The translations under genes were made by a program, and so were the position numbers. Below, in pieces: positions 35,652 through 44,268 of a DNA stretch of 44,386 nt. The DNA lies in NCBI GenBank assembly GCA_031260605.1, contig JAISLF010000065.1, forward strand, positions 1 through 44,386, written 5' to 3'. A model generated the notes under the pieces. It searched no databases, had not been told where the DNA came from, and saw only the letters and a list, made by a program, of their open reading frames with translations. How positions within the stretch are numbered: the first letter of the stretch is position 1; every line of letters begins with the position of its first letter. This DNA comes from Oscillospiraceae bacterium. GTDB lineage: Bacteria > Bacillota > Clostridia > Oscillospirales > Oscillospiraceae.

Positions 35652-35710
35652 CACTTTGACGGCGACCGACACTCGCGATAAAACGCCAATCTCCGCTCGC
35701 CGTCAAAGTG
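35652..35710 (-). other. 14-bp perfect inverted repeat after gerW
   Basis: CACTTTGACGGCGA (35652-35665) and its exact complement (35697-35710) enclose 31 nt, immediately after the gerW stop on the minus strand. It may protect the mRNA 3' end; a terminator follows. Confidence 0.7.
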
Positions 35711-35711
35711 C

Positions 35712-36182
35712 TTAAAATGCGATGTCTTCCGGCTTAATCGTCTCGCCGCCGCCTGCCGCCTTGAACGGCTCCGCTTCTGCCGCGTTCTCTTTCTTGTCCT
35801 TGTGGGACTTGAGGAATTCCTCGATTTTGTCGATGATCGTCGGCGCTTGATCTATAATGCGGTCAACCGTTGTCGAGGCGGGGGGCGCGATTCCCATAAC
35901 GCGCACGTTGCCGTCCTTTACGACGAGAAACGCGACGGGGATAATGTTAACTCCCGCTCCCGCTCCGCCGCCGAAGTTTTTGCCGACATCTGGTTCTTTT
36001 TTGCCGCCGAAGTCGCTTCCTCCGGCGGTAAAGCCAAAGGTCACCTTTGAAACAGGGATAATCGTGATGTTATCCGGCGTTAAAATCGGGTCGCCGATTA
36101 CCATATTGACGTCCGCCATCTTGCGGATTTCGGCAATCGTTCCGTCCATCAGGCTGCCGATTGGGTGTTCGTGGTTTTCCAT
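35712..36182 (-). CDS. gerW: GerW/YtfJ-family sporulation protein
   Basis: 156 residues. It opens HPIGSLMDGTIAEIRKMADVN, then VIGDPI, IIPVSKVTFGFTAGGSDF, a Gly-rich GGGAGAGVNIIPVAFLVV region and a charged C-terminal tail of about 45 residues. This is the family pattern of GerW (YtfJ), a protein of forespores needed for germination responses in Bacillus. In Clostridia it commonly sits with a DUF2953 gene and scpAB, as here. The presence of the gene suggests, but does not prove, a spore former. Confidence 0.92.
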   Translation of the reverse strand: MENHEHPIGSLMDGTIAEIRKMADVNMVIGDPILTPDNITIIPVSKVTFGFTAGGSDFGGKKEPDVGKNFGGGAGAGVNIIPVAFLVVKDGNVRVMGIAPPASTTVDRIIDQAPTIIDKIEEFLKSHKDKKENAAEAEPFKAAGGGETIKPEDIAF

Positions 36183-36245
36183 AATGTTTACCTCAAATTA
36201 TAGGGGCTAAATCGTCCCTTATTAAAAAATATCTGCTGAATGCCG

Positions 36246-36794
36246 TCAGCCTGCAACGTCAGGCTTTTTTGCGTTCGGTACGTCCCGGGTTTTCGGTTGC
36301 ACCTCGTTCTGCGAACGCAAAAGCTGCTTCTGCGCCGCGACGCTAACATAGAGTATCTCCCAAACAGCGACGGAAATACTGACTTCCGCAAAATAATACG
36401 CTTTTTCCTGCGTAAAATCCGTATTTGTCACAATATGTTCGCGCTTTACGCGAAATGCCGACTGCACCGCACCGTATATGAAGCCCGCCATTCCGGCAAG
36501 CGCCCCGTGCATTTGCGCGGCTGACGCGGGGTCATTCAGCCCCGGGGCAATGTAAATAATCTCAAGGCGGCGCACAAGCAGCTTGTGCCGCAAACCCGGC
36601 AGCAGGTCAAGTCCGGTTGAAACAAGTTTTTTGGACTTCTTTTTTTTCGAACGGCGGTGCATTTTCAAAAAGCCCACCGTAGTCAAAATCTGCAACTCCG
36701 CGTCACTTTGCGCGCTCACCAGAATGCCGACACGCAGGAGTCCTATCAGCAAAATCACAGCGGCAACTATTAAAATTATTAAGAGCGCTCTCAT
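36246..36794 (-). CDS. DUF2953-family membrane protein (YtfI-like)
   Basis: 182 residues: one N-terminal membrane helix (about 2-22), an external or cytoplasmic beta-rich part, a Lys-rich stretch RRSKKKKSKK near 47-56, and a C-terminal region ending in basic and polar residues. The family is defined by this layout and its place between scpB and gerW. ATG 36794 begins right at the membrane helix. An upstream TTG lacks a binding site and no good Shine-Dalgarno exists for either. Function unknown; sporulation-linked by neighbourhood. Confidence 0.75.
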   Translation of the reverse strand: MRALLIILIVAAVILLIGLLRVGILVSAQSDAELQILTTVGFLKMHRRSKKKKSKKLVSTGLDLLPGLRHKLLVRRLEIIYIAPGLNDPASAAQMHGALAGMAGFIYGAVQSAFRVKREHIVTNTDFTQEKAYYFAEVSISVAVWEILYVSVAAQKQLLRSQNEVQPKTRDVPNAKKPDVAG

Positions 36795-36859
36795 TATATC
36801 CGAAAAAGGTCCTTTTGGCAAGGCGCTTTGTGCGCCATATGCCGCCGTCCGCGTTTTTT

Positions 36860-37420
36860 TTATTCCACAAGCGACGCGATCGCCGCCTCGTCTTCCTCTT
36901 CCTTCGGCAGCGCCGGAAGCTGAGACAGCGCTTCAATCCCGAACACGCGCAAAAATTCGTCCGTTGTGCCGTAGAGCGTGGGTCTGCCCGGAACGTCAAG
37001 GTGTCCCGTTCTTTCAATCAGCCCGCGCGACAGCAGTATGCCGAGGCAATACTGGCTGTCAGCCCCGCGGATTCGGTCTACATACCCGCGCGTTATCGGC
37101 TGAAAATATGCGACGCACGACAGCGTTTCAAGCTGCGCGGCGGACAGCCTTGCCGCCTTGCGGAAGTCCAGCGCGCGGCGTATCAGGTCGGCGTGCGGCG
37201 GCGCGGAGACAAGCTGCAGCCCGCTTTCAATTGAGATAAGGCGTATTCCGTGACCGAAGGTTTCGTAGCGCGTCCTCAGACTTTCCGCCGCGGCTAAAAC
37301 GTCCGACACCTCCGCCATCGCAGCTTCCGCCAATTTCTCCGGCAAAACAGGCTCTCCGGATGAAAAAAGTATGCCCTCAATTGCGGACTCTAATTCAGTT
37401 AGCATTTGTTTTTCGTTCAT
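36860..37420 (-). CDS. scpB: Segregation and condensation protein B
   Basis: A 186-residue winged-helix protein, the kite subunit of the SMC-ScpAB condensin. Marks: ESAIEGILFSSGEPV at the start, RAARL-like LSAAQLETLSCVAYFQPITRGYVDRIRGADS (normally QPxTRxEIxxIRGV) and RPTLYGTTDEFLRVFGI. Length is normal. The start codon overlaps the end of scpA by 4 bases. Acts on the chromosome with ScpA and SMC; smc is not in the window. Confidence 0.95.
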   Translation of the reverse strand: MNEKQMLTELESAIEGILFSSGEPVLPEKLAEAAMAEVSDVLAAAESLRTRYETFGHGIRLISIESGLQLVSAPPHADLIRRALDFRKAARLSAAQLETLSCVAYFQPITRGYVDRIRGADSQYCLGILLSRGLIERTGHLDVPGRPTLYGTTDEFLRVFGIEALSQLPALPKEEEDEAAIASLVE

Positions 37421-38184
37421 TTCACGTCCGCTTTGTGTTTTTCGGCTCTTGCCAGTGTCAGCAAATCCTCACTTATTGCCGCCTGCCCGTCTGAGCACAT
37501 TTCGAGGATTGCGACAAAGGTCGCGATAAGCTCTGTGCGCGAGCTGCAGCGGTCGAATATTTCCGCCACTGTCACTCTTCTGCCTGTGCGCAAAAGCGCG
37601 TTCAGCTCGTCTATCTTGCTGTCTATCGGGTAAACCGACAGCTGCGGATATGCGGTTTTTGCGCGCTCTTCACCTGTTAGCGTCTCAAGCTTGCGTCGGT
37701 AAATGTCCAGCACGAGGTAGAACAGCTCGTCCGGCATATGCGGAAAATTGTAGCTTAAATCCGGCGCAAGCATCTCCGGCGGGTGCACGTACAGCTCTCC
37801 GAGTGAGCCTTGCATATCGGCAAGCGACGGCAGTATCTTGAGCAGCTGCTCATAAACGTCCGCCTTGCGCAGTGCCTCAAGACTTGACACAAGCTCGGCA
37901 AGCTCCGGCGGCTCCGCCTCTCCGACCAGCATTTTGGACTTTATCAGCATAAGCTGCGACGCCATTGCGATGAATTCAGACGCGACGTTTAGGTTAAGCT
38001 CCACGCGCTCCGCTATCCACGTTTGAAACTGCTCCAAAATGTGCGACACGGAAATGTCGCGTATCTGCATTTTGTTTTGGGACAGGAGCTGGAGTATGAG
38101 AAACAAGGGACCCGTAAAGTCCTCTGCTCCCTGCTTGCCGGAAAGCGCCTCCGGCAGGTAAAATTCCGGCTCAAAATCAGACAT
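37417..38184 (-). CDS. scpA: Segregation and condensation protein A
   Basis: A 255-residue kleisin that bridges SMC heads. N-terminal motif DFTGPLFLILQLLSQNKMQIRDISVSHILEQF (normally FEGPLDLLLHLI), central MASQLMLIKSKMLV, and the C-terminal winged helix with VAEIFDRCSSRTELIATFVAILEM. First of the condensin pair, 48 bases after engB. The order engB-scpA-scpB-DUF2953-gerW suggests one long transcript. Confidence 0.95.
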   Translation of the reverse strand: MSDFEPEFYLPEALSGKQGAEDFTGPLFLILQLLSQNKMQIRDISVSHILEQFQTWIAERVELNLNVASEFIAMASQLMLIKSKMLVGEAEPPELAELVSSLEALRKADVYEQLLKILPSLADMQGSLGELYVHPPEMLAPDLSYNFPHMPDELFYLVLDIYRRKLETLTGEERAKTAYPQLSVYPIDSKIDELNALLRTGRRVTVAEIFDRCSSRTELIATFVAILEMCSDGQAAISEDLLTLARAEKHKADVK

Positions 38185-38232
38185 TTGGTGGTGTGGTTCG
38201 CTCTCTTTTTGTGTGTGTTCGCTCTTCGCTGT

Positions 38233-38829
38233 TTACTCTCCGCGCGGTTCGCGGCGTGTTGTTATCTCGGCAAAAAGCGCGTCGCGCCCCTGCCCCGTCG
38301 TCGCCGAATACGGTATTATTTTCGCGTCCGGGATTGCGAGCGTTTGCTCAATCAGGGCAAGGTTGCCCTCAAGCTCGGACTTTTTTATTTTGTCCAGCTT
38401 GTTTGCGATAACAACGCAGGGCGTGCCCGTTCCGGAAAACCAGTTTGCCATCATAACATCGTCCGCCGTCGGCTTGTGGCGTATATCCACAATAAAAACG
38501 CCCAGCCCGAACTCCGCGCGCGCAAAATAGTCCTCGCACAGCTTTGCCCAGCGGTCCCGCTCGGACTTGCCGATTTTCGCGTAGCCGTAGCCGGGCAAAT
38601 CGGCAAAACGCAGCTTGCCGTCCACATCGAAATAGTTGATATGAATCGTCTTGCCGGGCTTTTCGCCGACGCGCGCCATATTTTTGCGGCGCACAAGACT
38701 GTTTATCACAGACGATTTGCCGACATTTGACTTTCCGGCAAAGCAAATCTCAGGAAGACCGCCGCCGATAATGTCACGCACCGTCGCCGCTGATTTTATG
38801 AAGGTTACGTTGTTTATGTTTAATTGCAT
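38233..38829 (-). CDS. engB: Ribosome biogenesis GTPase EngB/YsxC
   Basis: A 198-residue GTPase needed for 50S subunit assembly. G1 AGKSNVGKSS (near 31-40), G2 region KPGKTIHINYF, G3 DLPGYGYA, G4 NKLDKIK and G5 YSATTGQG. Length is normal. ATG 38829 is preceded by AAGGTTGG. No strong promoter was found in 38830-38996, which otherwise holds nothing I can annotate. Confidence 0.96.
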   Translation of the reverse strand: MQLNINNVTFIKSAATVRDIIGGGLPEICFAGKSNVGKSSVINSLVRRKNMARVGEKPGKTIHINYFDVDGKLRFADLPGYGYAKIGKSERDRWAKLCEDYFARAEFGLGVFIVDIRHKPTADDVMMANWFSGTGTPCVVIANKLDKIKKSELEGNLALIEQTLAIPDAKIIPYSATTGQGRDALFAEITTRREPRGE

Positions 38830-38996
38830 GATAGTCCAACCTTAGAATCTGTATTAACGCCGCCGTCCGCGCAAAAAATCTTTGTCTAATTCAAAACACA
38901 GCTGCGCCGATTGTTCTAAAGCCAAACTGCCGCTTTATTCCGAAATATCCTGCTCAAACGCTCTTGCAACGGTACATAACCTGTCCCTGCCGCTGC

Positions 38997-39932
38997 CTAC
39001 GCCTTTCCCTCGCAACCGAGTACATCTCTTATTTTGTGCGCTACGAGTGCTTTTATGTTTTCACGCCCCGGCGCAAGGAATTTTCGCGGGTCGAACTCAG
39101 CAGGCGCTTCAACCAGCGCCTTGCGCACACCCGCCGTCATTGCAAGACGCAGATCTGAATCTATGTTTATCTTGCAAACCGCCATTGCCGCAGCCTGCCG
39201 CAGCATATCCTCCGGAATTCCGATTGCACCCGGGATTTTTCCGCCAAATTCGTTGATTGTCTCGACATATTCCGGTGTAACAGACGACGCACCATGCAGC
39301 ACTATTGGGAACCCGGGCAGGCGATTTTCGACCAGCTCTAAAATGTCAAACCGAAGCTGCGGCTTTTGTCCCGGCTTGAATTTATACGCGCCGTGGCTCG
39401 TGCCGATTGCAATCGCGAGGCTGTCCACCCCCGTTCTTGTGACAAATTCCTCTACCTCTTCGGGACGCGTATAGCTTGCGTCCTCCGCCGAAACATTCAC
39501 GTCGTCCTCAATTCCGGCAAGTTTTCCAAGCTCGCCCTCGACGACAACGCCGTGGTCGTGCGCATACTCGACGACGCGCTTTGTCACCGCAATGTTCTCT
39601 TCAAACGAATGCTTTGACCCGTCGATCATTACGGAGGTAAAACCGCCGTCTATGCAGGACTTGCAAGTATCAAAGTCCTCGCCGTGGTCGAGGTGGACAC
39701 AAATCGGCAGACCCGTGTCTTCAATTGCGGCGTCTATCAGCTTCATAAGGTAGGTATGACGCGCGTATTTGCGCGCCCCGGCGGACACCTGAAGAATCAG
39801 CGGGGCGGAAAGCTCCTGCGCCGCGTCGGCGATTCCCTGGATTATCTCCATATTGTTGACGTTGAAAGCCCCGATCGCGTATTTACCCGCGTAGGCTTTT
39901 TGGAACATATCGGTTGAGGTTACATAGGGCAT
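38997..39932 (-). CDS. fba: Fructose-bisphosphate aldolase, class II
   Basis: A 311-residue zinc-dependent aldolase of glycolysis. Motifs: GAFNVNNMEI, VHLDHGEDFDTC (zinc His and catalytic Asp), MIDGSKHSFEENI, EGELGKLAG, AIGTSHGAYKF and LHGASSV. The C-terminus ends KIRDVLGCEGKA, normal for the family. ATG 39932 with AAGGA nine bases upstream gives the family start. It lies 19 bases after the lipoprotein gene, so it may be co-transcribed with it. Confidence 0.96.
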   Translation of the reverse strand: MPYVTSTDMFQKAYAGKYAIGAFNVNNMEIIQGIADAAQELSAPLILQVSAGARKYARHTYLMKLIDAAIEDTGLPICVHLDHGEDFDTCKSCIDGGFTSVMIDGSKHSFEENIAVTKRVVEYAHDHGVVVEGELGKLAGIEDDVNVSAEDASYTRPEEVEEFVTRTGVDSLAIAIGTSHGAYKFKPGQKPQLRFDILELVENRLPGFPIVLHGASSVTPEYVETINEFGGKIPGAIGIPEDMLRQAAAMAVCKINIDSDLRLAMTAGVRKALVEAPAEFDPRKFLAPGRENIKALVAHKIRDVLGCEGKA

Positions 39933-39951
39933 TGTGTTGTGTCCTTGAAAA

Positions 39952-41286
39952 TTAATCTGTTGGATCGTAGGGAACTTCGTCGTGGTAATAATCTTCTGAG
40001 AAATCATAGCCTTGTGTTTCCCAGACGAAGCGCAGATTATACGGTTCCGACCAAGCGTCAAATCGACGGACGTCAATACCGGAAAAGTCAAAATCGTATG
40101 TTACCTGCTCACCACCTGCCGGAGTATATGCGTACCTGAACGCGTAATCGTTGAAATAGTATATACGGTGTGCGTCTTCGCCTGACAAGTAGGCAAAAAT
40201 CGGTTCATCGCCGTCGAAAATATAGATTCTGGAATACTCAATCCCATTAACGCCTTTCTGGACATCTACGCGCGTAACATCAAGCTCCGGAAATGTGTAA
40301 TACACAACGTGCGGCGCTATGTCGAAAGTGGTCTTTTCGCATTCCTTTGCCTTAATCGCGTCCTGCGTTTTCGTCCACATATCTTTTATGTATGCGATTT
40401 GGTTATCCTTATTGAATACGCTGCTTTTCAGCGACTCCGGGAACTTTTCCGCCTCGCCGTAGCCGTCAAAGGCAAGCTCCTTCGGCGCGGCCTTGCCGTT
40501 TATTGAGACGATTTGGTAAGAATCCTCAAACGGGCGAATGACAGCTGTAAACGATGATTTTTTCGTAATATCAAACTCGCCGTCGGCCGCGTCGCCGATT
40601 GTCAGCGTGTTTGTCGGCTTAACAAGAAACCATTTGTCAGCGGGAGCGGTATCCCAATTCTCCGGCCGATTAATGTTTGCACAGCTGTATAAATCGACCT
40701 GCGCGGTAAAGGTTCCATCTCCGTTATCAAAATACGCTGAAACATTCGGCAGATTTGCACCGTAATAGTAGTCGGCGGTCTGCCTGTACTCGCCGTTTCT
40801 GTAGCCGAACCACACAGGAAGCTCCGTGAAAATATTTGCGTACCGCGCTTCCTCAAAAATCCCGGTAATTGCAATGCTGCCGTAGCTTTCGTGACGCACT
40901 TTTTCAACGCCGAAATACCTGTTCAGTATCTCTTCAACTTTATCAGCGGAGGTTGCAAAATAATGGTAGTACCAAGAATCGTAATTCCCCTCGCTTTCTT
41001 TTAACCCGAAGTTCAGGAGATTCAGATTGCTTTCAAGTACAGTTGCAAAGGCGTTATCGTCGCCGTTACTTACCCATCGCGCCATATCGTATAAAAAATC
41101 TATCAGCTGCCGGTACTCCTCCTCCGGCAGGTCGTACGCAATATTCACCGGCTCAGGCGGCGTTTCGGAAACCGCCGGCGTTTCGCTTGCGGTCGGCTCA
41201 GGCGGCGGAGACGGCTCCGGCTTTGCACAGGAGAACAGCAGTGCGCACAACAGAATCAGCGCGGCAAGGAAGTATTTCTTTTTCAT
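39952..41286 (-). CDS. Predicted lipoprotein, unknown function
   Basis: 444 residues. A signal peptide (MKKKYFLAALILLCALLF) and a lipobox LFSC (Cys20) are followed by a Pro/Thr/Glu linker (about 22-46) and a large, Tyr/Trp-rich, probably beta-rich surface domain. No motif recognised. The linker and size are typical of exported Clostridia lipoproteins with unknown partners. ATG 41286 has only a weak AGG upstream. It precedes fba, an odd pairing of a surface protein and a glycolytic gene. Confidence 0.7.
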   Translation of the reverse strand: MKKKYFLAALILLCALLFSCAKPEPSPPPEPTASETPAVSETPPEPVNIAYDLPEEEYRQLIDFLYDMARWVSNGDDNAFATVLESNLNLLNFGLKESEGNYDSWYYHYFATSADKVEEILNRYFGVEKVRHESYGSIAITGIFEEARYANIFTELPVWFGYRNGEYRQTADYYYGANLPNVSAYFDNGDGTFTAQVDLYSCANINRPENWDTAPADKWFLVKPTNTLTIGDAADGEFDITKKSSFTAVIRPFEDSYQIVSINGKAAPKELAFDGYGEAEKFPESLKSSVFNKDNQIAYIKDMWTKTQDAIKAKECEKTTFDIAPHVVYYTFPELDVTRVDVQKGVNGIEYSRIYIFDGDEPIFAYLSGEDAHRIYYFNDYAFRYAYTPAGGEQVTYDFDFSGIDVRRFDAWSEPYNLRFVWETQGYDFSEDYYHDEVPYDPTD

Positions 41287-41380
41287 TTAGCTTAACCTGT
41301 TTTTGTGTATTTGCTCAGTCAAAGGCAATATTCAGCAAGAAGCGCGGGAAACGCCGCATTGCACTCAGCAATAAATTAAA

Positions 41381-41732
41381 AAGGCGGTCTGTAAGCCGGG
41401 TTCTGTATCCGCGCCGAAGCGCGAATGGCGGCCATCTATCTGGGACGCGCGTCGCCGCGCGTCTCAAGCCATTGGGAAGCACATGAAAGATTGTCTTTTG
41501 CGCAAGCGCAGCTTCCGTTGTTGCTTCGGATAGAGTTTACAGCCCGCGCACGTTTCCGTGCACGGAGGTGCGCTCTTACCGCGCCTTTCCACCCTTACCG
41601 GCAAAGCCGGCGGTCTGTTTCTGTTGCACTCGTCCTGAAGTCGCCTTCGGCGGCAGTTAGCCGCTATCCGTCTTTCAAAAAGCCCGGACTTTCCTCAGGG
41701 ATTTTGTCCCCGCGGCCGCCCAACCGCCTTTA
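41381..41732 (-). ncRNA. rnpB: RNase P RNA (class A)
   Basis: About 350 nt on the minus strand. Its 5' end AGGCGGTTGGGCGGCCGCGG pairs with its 3' end GGCTTACAGACCGCCT. Conserved elements are present: GAGGAAAGTCCGGGC near the 5' end, the ACAGAAA segment, GTAAGGGTGGAAAGG and the final GAACCCGGCTTA. It is the catalytic RNA that trims tRNA 5' ends. Confidence 0.96.
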
Positions 41733-41739
41733 TGTTACC

Positions 41740-41768
41740 ATTATAGGCTTGAATTGCGAAAATGTCAA
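41740..41768 (-). promoter_or_regulatory. rnpB promoter
   Basis: Minus strand: TTGACA (41768-41763), 17-bp spacer, TATAAT (41745-41740), placed about 7 bases before the RNA 5' end. Confidence 0.92.
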
Positions 41769-41830
41769 GGAGAAGCGGTGGCTTTTACGGTTTTGTGTTT
41801 GGGCAGGGCGGGTTATTTGACTTGGGGGCG

Positions 41831-42815
41831 TGCAGCTGTGCGCCGCGGGTGCGGTGTTTGTAATTGCGGCGAAGCTTGGCAGCTTCGCGCTGCTTTGCGC
41901 CTGCGCGGCGGGCGGTTCCTTTCTTGTCTTGGCAAGAAAGGACCCAAAGAAGCCGCTTTTGGGCTTAGGCGGGTCGCGGTGCGGCAAGTGTACGTGTCCG
42001 TACGTCCGGATTCGGACAGAATTGCCGACTGACGGGCTTTAGCCCTATGTGCCAGAGGTAAGTGCCGGCGGGTGGCAACCAGAATGTGGCGAAGCCCACC
42101 CGCACCGCGCCCTGCGCTGTTGCGGCGGGCAACACCCCGCGTGTCCCGACGCGCAAAGCGCGGAGGAAGACGAGGGCACCCAACGCACCTACGCAGCAGG
42201 GAGTAGTCGTTTGATGCAAAATGCGGCGGCAAACCAGACAAGGGACGTCGAGGACGTCGTCCCCTACGGAGATTGTTGTGGTAACGGGGCATTGCCTTGA
42301 ACCGTAAGTTTGCACCTACCGCAACCACAACACCCACCGCGTCGGGAGACGCACCACATTGCCGCACAATGCGCGGCAGCAATCGTAGCAGCAATTACCT
42401 TCCGGTTGGCACCCGACGGCAGTATGCGGTAAGTTGTAGCCTTGTCCGAGTCTCCAACGCCGCGACAGGCTTTGACCCTGCGTGCGGCGCAGCGGAGGCG
42501 TTCGCGCACTCCACCGCAATACGTCGCGGGGAAAGGCACACTCTACATTGCCGCCACGGCAGTTCCCGTATAAAAAAGATTGCTTCTTCTAAAGAAGTCG
42601 CCCCTTTTTGGTTCCTTTTTCCGGCGAAGCGGAAAAAGTAACCGCCGCCGCGCGTAGCGGCACGTCTGCGCTGCCGCCAGCGCTATTGGTGAAGCAAAAC
42701 GCAGCCGCAACCAAAAGTCCTTAAAGTCAAAAACACCTCCGCAACACTATCGCCCCCGGTGAACAAGCATTAAGCTGCAATAAGCAGAAGTCCCCCAAAA
42801 ACCACCGTCCGCCGC
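41831..42815 (-). repeat. Large non-coding repeat, copy C (reverse orientation)
   Basis: Left end 41831-41930 matches the right flank of copy B in reverse; the middle 42110-42450 matches 14640-14970 in reverse; the right flank 42650-42815 matches the left flank of B in reverse. The inner right arm and core (42480-42647) nevertheless resemble the right arm of B most closely. The left arm has a different hairpin (CCTTTCTTG.. CAAGAAAGG, about 41918-41943). A REP-like palindrome is at 42242-42267. No credible gene. Confidence 0.75.
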
Positions 42816-44132
42816 TTAGAAAAAAGCCTCCTGCGCCGCATTCTCCTCCGCGACCTCAACCGTCACCCCGACAAACCGCCCCCGCAAAAACTCCGCCAGC
42901 GGCGCAATAACAAGGTTCTCCGTGCAAAAATGCCCCGCATCAATAAGATTTATTCCGAGCGCCTCCGCCTCAAGCCACACATTGTGCTTAATGTCCGAGG
43001 TAATCAGCGTATCAATCCCCTGTGCGCGGCACACCGCGAGGTAAGACCCGCCGGAGCCGGCGACGACGGCGGCGTTTTTCGGCGCAGTTTCCGCGTCGTA
43101 ATACCGCAGACCCGCACAACCGAGCTTTTCCTTGACAAAGCTCAAAAGTCCCTGCATATCCGCAATTGTTACGGGCAGTACGCCGCGCCGCCCGTATGCA
43201 AACGGCGTTCCGTCGGGATATGCGCCGTCGCGGCTTTGGTTGCCGGTGATTTCCTCGCCGAACAGCGTAGCTTCGCGTAGGCAAAGCGCTTTTGCAAGCT
43301 CCGCGCTTGTGCCGCAGTCCGCCGCATCAAGGTTTGTGTGCATACAAATTGCGGCTACTTTGTTTTCGGCAAGCGTCAGGGCGATTTCCTCGTAAACGCC
43401 GCCGTCCGTGACTGACTTCAGGTCAAAAAACAGCGGGTGGTGGCTGACAATCAGGTCGTAATCGCCGCGAACCGCCTCCTCAGCGACAGCCCGCGTTATG
43501 TCGAGCGCCGTCAGGATTCGCGTTACCTCGCGGCTTTTTCGCCCGACGAGCAGCCCAACATTGTCAAAATCCATCTTGCCCTCAATCGGCGCAATGGAAA
43601 ACAGCGCGTCCAGAACGTCTGCAATGGTGTGTTTTTCGGTCATTTCTTCTCCTTTTTTTCGTGCTGCGGTAAGCACAGGGTATTCTCTCCCGCTCTCGCG
43701 GACAGTGTGCCGCGTGACAATAAAGCTGTTTTCGCGCAAAAATCGCGTCAGAGCGGGTTCTTTGGTGTTAGGGCTGAGGACAAACAGCGCCCGGGTTTGT
43801 TTCAGCCCGGAATATCCGGTAAGTATCTCCGCAATTGTCTCTCCGCCCATACCCGCGACGACGCAGACATCAAACACGGTGTTTTCCGGGATTCCGTCCG
43901 CGCGCACAAAGTGTATTCTATCTGAAACGCCGTACTTTTCGGCATTTTTTTGCGCTGCGGCAAGCGGCGCCGCGGCAATATCAGACGCTGTAATGCGCCG
44001 TGCCGCGCCGCTCTGTCTGTCCTGCCGTGCAATAGCTGCGGGCAAAAGCCCGTGGTCACAGCCGACGTCAAGCAGCGCGGCGGAGGGCGGAATCAGCGAG
44101 GCTATGAATTTCAGGCGTGGTTTCAGCTTCAA
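42816..44132 (-). CDS. Fused TrmK tRNA methyltransferase and Nif3-like metal protein
   Basis: A 438-residue reading frame. Residues 1-160 are TrmK-like, the SAM enzyme that methylates adenine 22 of tRNA: LLDVGCDHGLLPAAIA, VVAGMGGETIAEIL, LSPNTKEPALTRFL. Residues 164-438 are Nif3/YqfO-like: FDNVGLLVG, IVSHHPLFFDLKSV, CMHTNLDAA, TSDIKHN and DAGHFCTE, the di-metal ligands. It starts at TTG 44132 with AGAGG nine bases upstream. An internal ATG (43643) has its own AAGGAG, just after an A7 run. In most Firmicutes these are two adjacent genes, so independent initiation of Nif3 is likely even if the fusion is real. Confidence 0.88.
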   Translation of the reverse strand: MKLKPRLKFIASLIPPSAALLDVGCDHGLLPAAIARQDRQSGAARRITASDIAAAPLAAAQKNAEKYGVSDRIHFVRADGIPENTVFDVCVVAGMGGETIAEILTGYSGLKQTRALFVLSPNTKEPALTRFLRENSFIVTRHTVRESGREYPVLTAARKKGEEMTEKHTIADVLDALFSIAPIEGKMDFDNVGLLVGRKSREVTRILTALDITRAVAEEAVRGDYDLIVSHHPLFFDLKSVTDGGVYEEIALTLAENKVAAICMHTNLDAADCGTSAELAKALCLREATLFGEEITGNQSRDGAYPDGTPFAYGRRGVLPVTIADMQGLLSFVKEKLGCAGLRYYDAETAPKNAAVVAGSGGSYLAVCRAQGIDTLITSDIKHNVWLEAEALGINLIDAGHFCTENLVIAPLAEFLRGRFVGVTVEVAEENAAQEAFF

Positions 44133-44177
44133 AATGCGGTACCTCTATGTCGCTTGCCGGAAAAAGTCCAGGCTTTA

Positions 44178-44258
44178 TTATATAAATAAAATGCCAACAA
44201 CAAACCCCGTTGCAATCATAAAAATAATTGTAATTAATATTATCTTTTTACTTTTCAC
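44178..44258 (-). CDS. Very small single-helix membrane peptide
   Basis: 26 codons from GTG 44258. It reads KSKKIILITIIFMIATGF then VVGILFI: a basic start and one long hydrophobic helix. GAGG stands six bases upstream. AT-rich, 10 bases after the end of the partial gene. It could be a real small membrane protein or an accessory of its neighbour. Too short to judge by composition alone. Confidence 0.4.
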   Translation of the reverse strand: MKSKKIILITIIFMIATGFVVGILFI

Positions 44259-44268
44259 TGCATACCTC

